Shown one piece after another: positions 7,730-17,536 of a stretch of DNA of 64,000 nt. The DNA is taken from positions 71,978 to 135,977 of the forward strand of contig JASDSY010000030.1 in assembly GCA_041441465.1 (NCBI GenBank), in the 5' to 3' direction. Below the pieces are notes generated by a model, which saw only the letters and a list, made by a program, of their open reading frames with translations, ran no database searches and was not told where the DNA came from. A program made the translations under genes and the position numbers. Numbering within the stretch: position 1 is the stretch's first letter; every line of letters begins with the position of its first letter. Source of the DNA: JASDSY01 sp041441465. GTDB taxonomy: Bacteria > Muiribacteriota > UBA9980.

Positions 7730-9913
7730 TTGGAGTTTAATTTTCAAACCGGCAATACGGAAATAATAGTTTTTAGCGTAATGGCCGTAATTTTAGCTTA
7801 CGGCGTTCATTATTTCTATGAAAAACGACACGGCGGCGGCCATAACCGCACTTTAGCTTCGGTTTTAAAGTTCGTCCGTTTTTTATCATTTGCCGTGATT
7901 TTTATTCTGGCGCTTTCTCCTGTTTTTTCATTCACTAAAACTTCGAATGAGCGCGGCCGCGTTCTTTTTATTATGGACGAAAGCGGTTCGATGGGATTTA
8001 AAAATGAGAATAGCAGCCGTTTTAACGAGGCTATTTCGGTAATTAACTCGGAAAAACTTATCGAGAAAATATCAGCGAATAACGAGGTCTATTTCGGAGG
8101 CTTTTCAGGAGAATTTTATAACTTTAAATCTTTTGACGAAATGTCAGCGCGTACGCCGGCCGGCACCAGCGATATCACTAACGTAGTGGCCGAAGTACTA
8201 AATAAGCCTGAAATTACCGCAGTGGTACTTATATCCGACGGGCGCAGCACCTCGCCAAACAGGCCTGAGGCGCTCGCTAAATTTTTGAAAGCGCCGTTTT
8301 ATACGATCGGCGCCGGCAATTCTAAGAATTTAAAAGACCTTTCGATATCGGCTGTAAATCACCCCAAGACGGGATATTTGAACGAAAAAACCGAGATGAA
8401 TGTCGAGATTATAAATAACGGTTATGATAATTTAAAATCAGTCATTACGCTCAGGGAAAACGGTAATATGGTAAAACAGCAGCCGGTTAATTTCGATCAG
8501 GGCAGGGTCAACGTAAAAATAGCTTTTAATCCGAGGGAAAGAGGCCTGGTAAGGTATGATATAGAGCTTGCCGGCGCTGACGGCGAATTGACTCTTGAAA
8601 ATAACAAATACCCTTTATATATGAATGTTATCGAACATAAGCTCCGCCTTCTTTATATTGAAAGCTATCCGAGGCAGGATTTTTCATTTTTCCAGAAATA
8701 TATTACCTCTAATAAAGACACGGTTTTAAAAGCTAAATTCATGGAGTCGCCAAATTCGAAGTTAAAGCTGGATTTTAACGATATCGGCAATTTCGATATT
8801 TTAATTTTAGGTAACATTGACTTTACCAAAATGGATGCTAAAATTAAAGATAAACTGTCGGAAGAAATACAAAAAAACCGTTCCAGCGTCTTATTTATGG
8901 GCGGCCCTGAATTCAAGTTAAATAAGGATGACATTTTTTCTAAATATTTTCCGCTCGATCTTTCAGAAGGCATTATTTACGAGCCGGTCAGATATAAGCC
9001 TGTGCTTACGAATTTCGGCCTGAATAACCAGATAGCCAAAATATCGCCGATTTCTAAAATTAATTCATATATATGGGATGAGGTGCCGGAGCTTGCCGGA
9101 ATTTCGATCGTGAGGAATAATTCAGCCGAAACCGCCGGAGGTTTTGACGCTTCGGTCATACTGAGCGCCAAAATCAATTCGAAATTATTATCAAAAGTTA
9201 TAAATGCTCCGGTAGCCGCCGTTAAGAATTCACTGGCAGTAAAAAGCGCGGGAATACTCGGCGAATCTTTCTGGTTTTTGAAATTCGGCCTTTTATCCTC
9301 TAAAAACTCGATGCTGTACGATAAATTTTTGGGTAATTTATTAATATGGCTTTATTCCAAAGATGACAGCGTGACTTTTAAAGTCGAGACCGATAAAACT
9401 AATTATTTCGCCGAGGATAATATTTATGTGATGATTAACGCAAGAAACGCCGATTATTCTCCGATGCGTTCGCCCGCGTTCAATGTTACTCTGAAAGACG
9501 GTGCCGGCGCTGAAACCAAAATAAAGGAAATTCCAGTTTTCGTTGACAATGGGTATTATGAATTTTCATTCAAGGCGCCGAAGTCAGGCCAGTACGAATT
9601 GACTGCCGATGCAGCCGAGCCGAAAGGCGCTGTTATGAAATCGGCGGCTAAGTTTATAGTCAATAATTCGTCGCGCGAATTTCTCAGCCTTGGCCCTGAT
9701 TTTGACCTTTTAAAGACGCTGGCTGAAAAAAGCGGCGGCAAATATTATGAATTGAAAAATGCCGGCTCGCTGCCTGGCGATTTGCCGCAAAAAGGAAGAA
9801 TGGTAACTACAACCACCGAATATAGGCCGATGGAAGAAAATACATTCTTCTGGCTTATATTTATTATGCTCTCGCTCGAATGGGCGGTAAGAAGATTTAT
9901 TGGATTTGAATAA
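7730..9913 (+). CDS. Membrane VWA protein with amidotransferase-like domain
   Basis: The 727-residue protein starts at TTG 7730 behind a GAGGG site. There are two N-terminal membrane helices (around residues 10-25 and 43-66), then a VWA domain with a perfect MIDAS, D83-E-S85-G-S87-M, and downstream threonine and aspartate positions (PAGTSDITN, VVLISDGRST). A middle region (DILILGNIDFTKMDAKIKDK, later LFMGGPEF) has the glutamine amidotransferase-like fold, again without visible catalytic residues. A beta-sandwich region and a C-terminal TM (FFWLIFIMLSLEWAVRRF) follow. It lies in the Bat operon 23 bases after the BatA-like gene. Its periplasmic target is unknown. Confidence 0.85.
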   Translation: MEFNFQTGNTEIIVFSVMAVILAYGVHYFYEKRHGGGHNRTLASVLKFVRFLSFAVIFILALSPVFSFTKTSNERGRVLFIMDESGSMGFKNENSSRFNEAISVINSEKLIEKISANNEVYFGGFSGEFYNFKSFDEMSARTPAGTSDITNVVAEVLNKPEITAVVLISDGRSTSPNRPEALAKFLKAPFYTIGAGNSKNLKDLSISAVNHPKTGYLNEKTEMNVEIINNGYDNLKSVITLRENGNMVKQQPVNFDQGRVNVKIAFNPRERGLVRYDIELAGADGELTLENNKYPLYMNVIEHKLRLLYIESYPRQDFSFFQKYITSNKDTVLKAKFMESPNSKLKLDFNDIGNFDILILGNIDFTKMDAKIKDKLSEEIQKNRSSVLFMGGPEFKLNKDDIFSKYFPLDLSEGIIYEPVRYKPVLTNFGLNNQIAKISPISKINSYIWDEVPELAGISIVRNNSAETAGGFDASVILSAKINSKLLSKVINAPVAAVKNSLAVKSAGILGESFWFLKFGLLSSKNSMLYDKFLGNLLIWLYSKDDSVTFKVETDKTNYFAEDNIYVMINARNADYSPMRSPAFNVTLKDGAGAETKIKEIPVFVDNGYYEFSFKAPKSGQYELTADAAEPKGAVMKSAAKFIVNNSSREFLSLGPDFDLLKTLAEKSGGKYYELKNAGSLPGDLPQKGRMVTTTTEYRPMEENTFFWLIFIMLSLEWAVRRFIGFE

Positions 9914-9925
9914 GGAGCTGAATTT

Positions 9926-10678
9926 ATGGACCGGAAAAAAATCTTATTTAAACTTGCAATTTTATTTATTATGCTGTTTGTGATAACATCATTGGAATTT
10001 TATACTGCCGTAAAGGCGTTTGCGCTTGACAGCCCGCTGTTTACAATAGGCCGCGTTAAATATCAGGGCGGCGGAGACTGGTATAACGATCCTGAAGTCG
10101 TTCCTAATATGCTTGCCGAATTTGAAAAACGCACTAAAACTCCGTGCGCACGCAAAGAAATTGTCGTAATGCCCGACCAGCCCAAGATTTTTGAATTGCC
10201 GTTTTTGTATCTGACCGGCCACGGCAATATGAAGTTCGGCTCGGGCGATATCGATAACCTGAGAAAATACCTCTTAAACGGCGGTTTTTTATATGTTGAT
10301 GACGATTACGGCCTCGATGAAAGTTTCAGGCGCGAGGTAAAAAAGCTTTTTCCTGAATACGAACTCAAGGAAATACCTTTTAATCATCCAATATACGGAT
10401 GTTTTTATAAATTCGATCAGGGTATGCCGAAAATACATGAGCACAGCGAAGGCGCGCCTAAGGCTTACGGTATATTTCATGAGAATAAAATAGTGCTTTT
10501 ATATACGTTTAATACTAATATCTCAGACGGTTGGGCCGATCCTAAGACTCATAACGACCCGCCGGAAATCCGCGAAAAAGCTTTCCAAATGGGGACAAAT
10601 ATAATATATTACGCCATGCTTTCGAACCAATCGGAGCTGGGCGAGCCTGGAGCCGATAATGAAAGTCCAAAACCGTGA
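9926..10678 (+). CDS. DUF4159 domain protein, exported
   Basis: A 250-residue protein with an N-terminal hydrophobic helix (LAILFIMLFVITSLEFYTAV) that is a signal peptide or anchor. The rest matches DUF4159: FTIGRVKYQGGGDWYNDP at the start, then LPFLYLTGHGNMKFG, LLNGGFLYVDDDYGLDESFRRE and a C-terminal WADPKTHNDPPEIRE. The fold resembles a class I amidotransferase-like domain and the family travels with Bat operons in many diderm bacteria; no enzymatic activity is established. RBS GGAGCTG precedes the ATG at 9926. Its 3' end overlaps the next gene by 20 bases. Confidence 0.88.
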   Translation: MDRKKILFKLAILFIMLFVITSLEFYTAVKAFALDSPLFTIGRVKYQGGGDWYNDPEVVPNMLAEFEKRTKTPCARKEIVVMPDQPKIFELPFLYLTGHGNMKFGSGDIDNLRKYLLNGGFLYVDDDYGLDESFRREVKKLFPEYELKEIPFNHPIYGCFYKFDQGMPKIHEHSEGAPKAYGIFHENKIVLLYTFNTNISDGWADPKTHNDPPEIREKAFQMGTNIIYYAMLSNQSELGEPGADNESPKP

Positions 10679-13600
10679 GAATTTAATTAAACTTACCGAG
10701 GCTGTAAAAGCTAAAATCAGAAATAAATATATATGGCTCGGCGTCCTGTCATTTTTTATAATGATGACAGCCGGCGCCTTTACTTTTACGGCTGTAGGCG
10801 CCTGCGTATTTATATCTGTGGCGAATGCAGTTAGGTTAAAAATAATTTTAGTGATAGCCGCCGTGATAGTTTTTATTTATTATCTTTTAAGGGCATTTGC
10901 GCCAGTTTCAAATTCTAAAATAGCCGCAATTATTGAAAAAATTGATTCCTGTCATAACTATTTAAGCACCGCAATCGATATAACTCCCGAAAATGTTCAG
11001 AAATACGGTTTCTCGCCTGAGCTTTATGAGCTTACCGTAAATTCAGCCTGCGATCATTATAAAGCTAAAAATCCGGAAACTTATATTGATTACAGAGTGA
11101 TAAAAAAATTCGCGGCCGTGTTAGTTATTTTGCTTATCGCTACTGGCACGCTTTTTTTGTCTAATGACTGCGTTAAATCTTTTTCGAGAATGTGGCCTGA
11201 AATCGCATCGTTATTTTTGCCCGCGCCTGCTGAAATTATTTCTTTGAACCGTGATTTTAACGCTTTCATAGGCGAGGAAATAAGCATTAAGCTGAAATTC
11301 GAAAGGCCTGAAGATATAGAATTATTCATATGCCCGACAGACGATAAACAAAAAAAATCCGGTTTTGATTTTAATTTGAACGGCGATACTGCCGGCTTAA
11401 AGAATCTGAAAATGCAGCCTGCTTACGATACGATAGAGAACGCGTTCATATATCTGTTTACTTTTAACGCGGTTTCTCAAAATTTTTATTACGCCGCGAA
11501 ATCTTTAAAGTCTGAATCATACTCTAAGGTTTATTTCGCCAAAATGAAAAAAAGACCTGAAATATTGAAAGTTGGCGCGGTCTACGAATTTCCTGGATAC
11601 ACCAAAATTTCCTCTATAATGGAGGAAAACGTCACATCATTAAGCGGCCTGTACGGCACGAAAATCAAGCTTTCGGCCGCAGTCAACCTTCCGTTAAAAA
11701 AAGCGATTTTGAGATTGACGCCGGGCGGAGACATTGCCATGGGTATCGATAACTCAGCGAAAAAAGCTTCCGCCGGATTTATTTTAAAGGAAAAACAGTC
11801 TTATCAGATAATAATCGAGGATATGGACGGTAACTTTAATAAAGACCCTAAAACTTATGATATAAACGTTTATAACGATAATTTTCCGGCATGCGAAATC
11901 ATAGAGCCGGCCGGTGAGATAAACGCCCCGGCCGAGAAAAAAATAGACGTCACAGTTAAGGCGTCTGACGACTTCGGAATTTCAAAAATGTGCTTTTTTT
12001 ACTATAAAAATGAGGGCGAGCAGGAGTCGTTCGAAATTGTTCTGCATGGCGGCAATGACGGTGAAATAATACAAAAAACTTCATTTGATTTTCAAAATGT
12101 GCTTGTAAGGCCGGGCGAGGCGCTTTATTATTATGCGGCAGCATGGGATAACGACGCCGTATCAGGCCCTAAGATGACGAAAAGCGCGGTTTATAAAATT
12201 AACTTTCCGACGCAGTACGACGAAGCGCTGGAATTTGAAAAAGTGCAGGATTCAATAGAAAACAGGCTGGAAAAACTTATCGACGACCAGCGCGCCGTGT
12301 CGCAGAAAATGAGCGAGCTCAACGAGGCGCAGAAAAAAAACGCCATGAACGAATATGAGCTCAAGAAAAATTTTGAAAATATGGCTAAAAAGCAGGAAAA
12401 TATATTAAATACAGCTAAAGAACTCGCGAACGAATTAAAAGAAACCGTCAAAAAAATGGAAAATAACATTTATATAAAGCCTGAAACCCTTGCCAGAATA
12501 AATGAAATACAGCAGAACATGCAGAATTTCATAAATGACGATATGCGTAATGTCTTAAATGAGCTGAATAAGAAAGCGGAAAAAACCAAACTTAACGCTG
12601 ACGATGTTAAGCAGCTGTCGCAGGCTTTTGATGAAAAAAAATTACTCGAAAAATTCGAGCGCATGAAAGAACTTTTTTCGAAAGTCGAAAAAGAGCAAAA
12701 GATGGACACCTTTGTGAAAGAGCTTGAAAACCTTGTCTCGAAACAGGATTTTGTTACTGAAAACACCGAAAAAATGTCGCCCGATTTGAAAGATATGAAC
12801 AAGGAACTTGCCGGCGAACAGAAAAATATAAAAGAAGGGTTCAATAAGGCGTTTGATAATTTTGAAAAATCAATGGCCGGCTTCGGCGATTTATCGGAAG
12901 ACCTAAAAAAAGCCGCAATGGACGCTCATTCGGATTTGAAAAATGAAAAGGTAAGCGAAAATATGGAATCGGCCGAAACCAGCCTTGCTCAGTCAAATCC
13001 GAAATCGGCTTTCGAGGCCCAGAAAAAAATTACGCCGCCGATGATAAAAGCAGCGCAATCGCTTCGTGAGGCGATGGAGTCATTTAAAAAGAAAAATAAG
13101 GAAGATATTCTTAAGGCCCTTTCAGGATTAGTCGAAACCGGTGTGAGAATGTCGTTTTTTATGCGCGGCGTGTTGAAAGATTTCGAATCGATATCAGAGC
13201 TAAAAAGTGCGGCCGCTTCAGATAAACGTATCGAAAAAATTGATAATATTGGTGAGAAATGCATTGAAATCTCGAATTTGACAAGAAATATGGTCGGCGA
13301 AATGATGTCGCTTTCAAAAAAATCAATATTGATTGATAATAACCATATAGCTTTTGCAGGTTCTATATATAGTAAGTTTCAGACTGTGCGGCCGTATATC
13401 GCCGAACGTCAGGCACCCCAGGCGCTCGCGGTGTGCAATGACATATACGCCCGCGTGAATTTGCTTGCTTTGATGTTAATTGACATTTACGATGTCATGA
13501 ATAACGCGAAATCAGGTTCTAATATGGACCAGCTTATTTCGATGATGAAAAAGCAGGCGGAAGCGCAGGCGCGGCTTAATGAAAAAACCAAGGGTATGTC

Positions 13601-14066
13601 TAAACCAGGGGCGGACGGAATGCCTCAGTTATCGCCTGAAGGAATGAAGCAGCTTGCCTTCGAACAGCAGCTTATAAGGCAGTCGCTCGGGCGTGTGATG
13701 GAAGGTATGGAAGGCAACAGTGAAATTTCCAGGAAGATGCAGGAAATGCGCGGGGAAATGCAAAACCTCGAAGCGGAATATCTGAAGAAAAATATCAATA
13801 ACAAAATCCAGAGCCGCCAGAAAATATTGCATGAGCGCCTGCTTGAAATGCAGAAAGCTCTTTTCAAGGAAAAGGAAACGGCTGAGCGTAAGGCGGAAAC
13901 CGCTAAAAAATTTGAGGTCAAGCCGCCGGACCGGATTAAAATAGACCCAAAAACAGCTGAAAAAAAGCAGGAATTGAAACTTAACGAAGCGTTAAAAAAT
14001 GAAAAATATCCTAAGTCATACGAAAAGATTATCGAGCTATATTTTAACGCGCTGCCAAAATTATAA
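10659..14066 (+). CDS. DUF4175-like membrane protein with long coiled coils
   Basis: The 1135-residue protein starts at ATG 10659 inside the end of the DUF4159 gene. Three hydrophobic helices lie near the N-terminus (about residues 25-42, 50-78 and 148-165). A beta-rich region with Ig/CARF-like segments follows (about 190-510; DDFGISKMCFFYYKNEG is typical). Residues from about 525 to the end are largely Lys/Glu/Met/Gln-rich coiled coil, including MSELNEAQKKNAMNEYELKK and repeats of AEAQARL type. This layout matches DUF4175-type proteins found in extended Bat operons. It is probably an inner-membrane scaffold whose coiled-coil part reaches into the periplasm (inference). Its composition creates several long antisense frames that are not genes. 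Confidence 0.75.
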   Translation: MKVQNRENLIKLTEAVKAKIRNKYIWLGVLSFFIMMTAGAFTFTAVGACVFISVANAVRLKIILVIAAVIVFIYYLLRAFAPVSNSKIAAIIEKIDSCHNYLSTAIDITPENVQKYGFSPELYELTVNSACDHYKAKNPETYIDYRVIKKFAAVLVILLIATGTLFLSNDCVKSFSRMWPEIASLFLPAPAEIISLNRDFNAFIGEEISIKLKFERPEDIELFICPTDDKQKKSGFDFNLNGDTAGLKNLKMQPAYDTIENAFIYLFTFNAVSQNFYYAAKSLKSESYSKVYFAKMKKRPEILKVGAVYEFPGYTKISSIMEENVTSLSGLYGTKIKLSAAVNLPLKKAILRLTPGGDIAMGIDNSAKKASAGFILKEKQSYQIIIEDMDGNFNKDPKTYDINVYNDNFPACEIIEPAGEINAPAEKKIDVTVKASDDFGISKMCFFYYKNEGEQESFEIVLHGGNDGEIIQKTSFDFQNVLVRPGEALYYYAAAWDNDAVSGPKMTKSAVYKINFPTQYDEALEFEKVQDSIENRLEKLIDDQRAVSQKMSELNEAQKKNAMNEYELKKNFENMAKKQENILNTAKELANELKETVKKMENNIYIKPETLARINEIQQNMQNFINDDMRNVLNELNKKAEKTKLNADDVKQLSQAFDEKKLLEKFERMKELFSKVEKEQKMDTFVKELENLVSKQDFVTENTEKMSPDLKDMNKELAGEQKNIKEGFNKAFDNFEKSMAGFGDLSEDLKKAAMDAHSDLKNEKVSENMESAETSLAQSNPKSAFEAQKKITPPMIKAAQSLREAMESFKKKNKEDILKALSGLVETGVRMSFFMRGVLKDFESISELKSAAASDKRIEKIDNIGEKCIEISNLTRNMVGEMMSLSKKSILIDNNHIAFAGSIYSKFQTVRPYIAERQAPQALAVCNDIYARVNLLALMLIDIYDVMNNAKSGSNMDQLISMMKKQAEAQARLNEKTKGMSKPGADGMPQLSPEGMKQLAFEQQLIRQSLGRVMEGMEGNSEISRKMQEMRGEMQNLEAEYLKKNINNKIQSRQKILHERLLEMQKALFKEKETAERKAETAKKFEVKPPDRIKIDPKTAEKKQELKLNEALKNEKYPKSYEKIIELYFNALPKL

Positions 14067-14112
14067 AAAAATCAGGGCTGCTATTAAAGAAACATCGGAG
14101 AAGGCTTTAATT

Positions 14113-16281
14113 ATGAATAAATTTTTAAAATATACGGCAATTAGTTTTGTGATTTTTAACTTTCTATGCGAAGTGGCGCCCTGCTGCGCCGGGCCGAATT
14201 CAAATATTAATTCAAGCATGAACGAGGATCCTAACTTTATTTACAGCCGCGGTATTCAATATTATAACGGCGGCGAATATGAACTTGCGGCTGAACATTT
14301 TCTTAACGTATACAAGAACCATCCAAAATCTTCGATTGCGGCCCAGGCAGGGTTTTATCTGGGCAGGATGTTTGTCAGATTGAAAAGAGATAAGGAAGCT
14401 CTTGAAGTCTGGGAAAATTTATATTCGGCCGATCAGTTTTTGGGAAATAAAAATGAATTGTTCAAATTATATCTTCAATTCGGAATTATAAACGCTAAAC
14501 TTGAAGAATTCAAAAGGCGCATTAACGAAAGCAAACAGAATTCTTACCGGTATAGAATCGATTATATCGATTTTTTGATATTTTTAAATAAAATTGACGA
14601 AGCGGCGGTTGAATACGAAAAAATTATTAAAGAACAGCCGTCTAATTATTATATTTATAAAAATATAGGCGATTTATATTTTAAATTTCAGCGTTATAAG
14701 GAAGCGCTCGGGTATTATGAAAAATTATTGCGTTATGAACCGCAAAATGAAGTTTTTCTTGATGTCGTCGGACGGTGTTATTACCAGCTGAAAGATACTG
14801 CGAATGCTGTTAAATACTGGAATAAGATAATTGAAAACGATAAGGAATGGAATAAATACAACTACCTTGCCAATGTTTTTCAAAATCATAATATGATGCA
14901 GGAAGCTGTTAATACGTATAAAATATGCCAGCAAAAGGCTGATAATCCTGCGATCTATTTCAGCGAACTGGCTGAGCTTTACGAAATTATAAACAATTTT
15001 GACGAACTTCTGGATTTATATTTTAAAGTTATGGAGCGGTCGCCGTCGCTTTACACTATAATAGAAAATAAAATAACCGAAACTATTCGTAAAAACGAAG
15101 ACTCGCGCGAGCCTTTGTGCCGGGCATTCATGAAACTAAAAAATGAAACCGCCAAGTCGGTCGAAAGAATGAAACTTGCCGCTGTCGTATTTACCGGCTG
15201 CGGTAAATTTGAAGAAGCGTTCAATCAAAATTTGAAGCTTGCCCAAAATTTTAATTCGCCGGAATTACTTGAGGAATTCGGCATACTGATGCTTGAGTTT
15301 GATAAATATGAATTATTTAAAAAATCATTTGACGGCATATATGAATTTTTTCCTAAAACCGAGGCTGCGTACAGCGCTAAATATAGACACGCGATTCTTT
15401 TAAAAGATTCAGGCAGATACGAAGAAAGTCTTGTGAATTTGATAGACGTAAAAAAAGACGCTAATTTTTCATCTTTGTATGATGACACGGTTTTAGCGAT
15501 CGGTGTTATATATCTTGAAAATTTTAAGAAACCCGAGCTTGCATTTGAATGTTTTGACGAGATAGAGAAAAAATTCGGCGCGAATGTAGAAAAAGCGATG
15601 TATTATAAAGCTTTATATTATCTTTATAAAGGCGATTACATGGCTTACGGCGGGTATTCTGATAAGCTGGCGAAGTTAAACGGTGAATTCGCGCTCAGGC
15701 TGAAACGCTATGATGTCGAAGCTGATATTTATAAAGGCACGCTCGAAGCTGCTTTTGAAAAGGCTCATGATTTTATATCGATGACGCCTTCGAGTGAAAA
15801 CGCGCCTGAGATTTTGAAAGATATGGCGCTGATAAGGATTAATCAAAAATCAGAAAACGCGCTTAGAGGTTATTTTGTAACTGATAGAAATTACAGGTTC
15901 GGCGATTTGGAAACGGCCGAAAATATGGTGACGCGGCTTTCTAATGTCAGCGATACCTGCGAAGCCTGGCTTACCGATGAAATAAAATTCCTTAAAGCGC
16001 AGATTTTTAAAGATAAAGGTAAAAATAATGAATACGTAAAAATTTTAAGCGATATTCAGAAAAATAATTCCGGACAGTACAGGCCGGCCGAAGCCGCTTA
16101 TAAACTTGGAGAACTTTACTTAAAACAGGGCGATATGAATAAGGCGTCGGAAAAATTTTCGGATATCTTGAAAGAATATCCTGAAAGTATGATGATAAAT
16201 GCGGCGCGTGAAAAAATTAATAAAATTAAAGGGGGCGCGGATGAATCGAAAAGAAGGCCGTCATTTTTCGGCTATTTATAA
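14113..16281 (+). CDS. Secreted TPR-repeat protein of the Bat operon
   Basis: The frame opens at 13999 within the previous gene, but ATG 14113 follows GGAGAAGG and gives a proper signal peptide (YTAISFVIFNFLCEVAPCCAG), so this start is preferred (722 residues). The mature protein is helical with many TPR units. Examples are FIYSRGIQYYNGGEYELAAEHF, YYIYKNIGDLYFKFQRYKEA and a C-terminal YRPAEAAYKLGELYLKQGDM pair resembling the YbgF/outer-membrane-lipoprotein TPR type. It is probably a periplasmic scaffold of the MoxR/VWA assembly. Its end overlaps the next gene by 41 bases, which supports cotranscription. Confidence 0.8.
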   Translation: MNKFLKYTAISFVIFNFLCEVAPCCAGPNSNINSSMNEDPNFIYSRGIQYYNGGEYELAAEHFLNVYKNHPKSSIAAQAGFYLGRMFVRLKRDKEALEVWENLYSADQFLGNKNELFKLYLQFGIINAKLEEFKRRINESKQNSYRYRIDYIDFLIFLNKIDEAAVEYEKIIKEQPSNYYIYKNIGDLYFKFQRYKEALGYYEKLLRYEPQNEVFLDVVGRCYYQLKDTANAVKYWNKIIENDKEWNKYNYLANVFQNHNMMQEAVNTYKICQQKADNPAIYFSELAELYEIINNFDELLDLYFKVMERSPSLYTIIENKITETIRKNEDSREPLCRAFMKLKNETAKSVERMKLAAVVFTGCGKFEEAFNQNLKLAQNFNSPELLEEFGILMLEFDKYELFKKSFDGIYEFFPKTEAAYSAKYRHAILLKDSGRYEESLVNLIDVKKDANFSSLYDDTVLAIGVIYLENFKKPELAFECFDEIEKKFGANVEKAMYYKALYYLYKGDYMAYGGYSDKLAKLNGEFALRLKRYDVEADIYKGTLEAAFEKAHDFISMTPSSENAPEILKDMALIRINQKSENALRGYFVTDRNYRFGDLETAENMVTRLSNVSDTCEAWLTDEIKFLKAQIFKDKGKNNEYVKILSDIQKNNSGQYRPAEAAYKLGELYLKQGDMNKASEKFSDILKEYPESMMINAAREKINKIKGGADESKRRPSFFGYL

Positions 16282-17536
16282 AATTTCAATAATCCTGTCG
16301 TTTTTATTCGTAATAGCGTTTACAGGGGAGGCCAGTGCGCAAAAACTATTGATATACATGGATAAAATGCAAAATGACCACCTGAAAGCTTACGGCGTGA
16401 TATATAAATGCGTCGCACAGGGAATCGGCGCTGAATGGCTCTTAAATTACAGGTGCGGCTCATTTTTGGTGGACGATACTAAAGTTTCACGCGAGACTGC
16501 CAATATAATGGGCGTTTCATATGAACCTATCGATAATGCACGTGTCGCGTCAATATATGAGGTCATAAAAGAAAATAACATGGATGCGGTTAAAATTGAA
16601 AAAGCTCCGAAGGTCGCTATTTATACTCCGCCTGACAAAAGGCCGTGGGACGACGCGGTGACTATTGCGCTTACTTATGCCGAAATTCCGTATGATAAAT
16701 TATGGGATCAGGAAGTCCTGGCCGGCACGCTGTCAAAATATGACTGGCTGCATCTCCACCATGAGGATTTTACCGGGCAGTACGGAAAATTCTACGGCGC
16801 TTATAAAAATGCGGTCTGGTACCAGAAACAGGTACAGCTGTATACTCAAAATGCGAAACAGGCAGGTTATAAATCCGTTCAGGAACATAAATGCGCGGTG
16901 GCTAAAGCTATAAAAAAATACGTCGAAGGCGGCGGTTTTTTATTTATGATGTGCTCCGCTTGTGATTCCATAGATATCGCGCTTGCCGCTGAGGGTGTCG
17001 ATATAATTCCGGCAGAAATCGACGGTACGCCGGCTGAGCCTGACTGCCAGAAGAAATTAGATTTTTCAAAAACTCTAGCTTTCAAGGATTTCACTCTCGA
17101 AATGGACCCTTATGTTTATGAATATTCTGATATCGATGTCGATGCCAACGAATATTTCAGAAGTTCAACTAATAAAGGTGATTTTACTCTTTTTGAATTT
17201 TCCGCGAAGCTCGACCGCGCGCCGACGATATTGACGCAATCGCACGAGGCCTGTGTTAAGGGCTTTTTAGGACAGACAACGGCTTTCAAGAAAAAAACGG
17301 TGAAAGATAATATTATAGTTTTAGGCCAGATCGATGACGATACTGTTAAATATCTTTACGGCAATTTAAAAGAAGGATTTTTTACGTTTTACGGCGGACA
17401 TGATCCTGAAGATTTCGCGCATGAGGTCGGCTCCTCGGCGACAAACGTTTCGCTTCACAAAAATTCAGCCGGTTACAGGCTTATCTTAAATAATATCTTA
17501 TTTCCGGCCGTAAAAAAGAAAAAACTTAAAACTTAA
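16241..17536 (+). CDS. Conserved secreted protein of the mislabelled 'asparagine synthetase B' family
   Basis: ATG 16241 follows a purine-rich GGGGG site and begins a signal peptide (IILSFLFVIAFTGEASAQ); the frame could open at 16199 but that would add a charged stretch before the signal. The 431-residue protein has the family segments KLLIYMDKMQNDHLKAYGV, EWLLNYRCGSF, DWLHLHHEDFTGQYGKFYG and FYGGHDPEDFAHEVG. Relatives, common in Bacteroidetes-type Bat operons, are often named asparagine synthetase B, but no amidotransferase Cys-1 or ATP-pyrophosphatase motif is present and the protein is exported, so that name is not supported. A Cys-containing segment (FMMCSACDSIDIAL) after a GGGF strand recalls an amidotransferase-like fold. 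It is the last gene of the operon. Function unknown. Confidence 0.75.
   Translation: MNRKEGRHFSAIYKISIILSFLFVIAFTGEASAQKLLIYMDKMQNDHLKAYGVIYKCVAQGIGAEWLLNYRCGSFLVDDTKVSRETANIMGVSYEPIDNARVASIYEVIKENNMDAVKIEKAPKVAIYTPPDKRPWDDAVTIALTYAEIPYDKLWDQEVLAGTLSKYDWLHLHHEDFTGQYGKFYGAYKNAVWYQKQVQLYTQNAKQAGYKSVQEHKCAVAKAIKKYVEGGGFLFMMCSACDSIDIALAAEGVDIIPAEIDGTPAEPDCQKKLDFSKTLAFKDFTLEMDPYVYEYSDIDVDANEYFRSSTNKGDFTLFEFSAKLDRAPTILTQSHEACVKGFLGQTTAFKKKTVKDNIIVLGQIDDDTVKYLYGNLKEGFFTFYGGHDPEDFAHEVGSSATNVSLHKNSAGYRLILNNILFPAVKKKKLKT

Noticed and set aside
12191..13921. Several long minus-strand open frames (up to 124 codons) within the DUF4175 gene
   Set aside because: They are Ser/Phe-rich complements of the Lys/Glu coiled coil, lack starts with ribosome sites, and overlap a well-supported gene.
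10659..14066. Chromosome-segregation (SMC-like) ATPase because of the long coiled coil
   Set aside because: No Walker motifs; N-terminal membrane helices and the Bat operon context fit DUF4175.
16241..17536. Asparagine synthetase B
   Set aside because: No N-terminal Cys nucleophile or ATP-binding motif, and the protein is exported.
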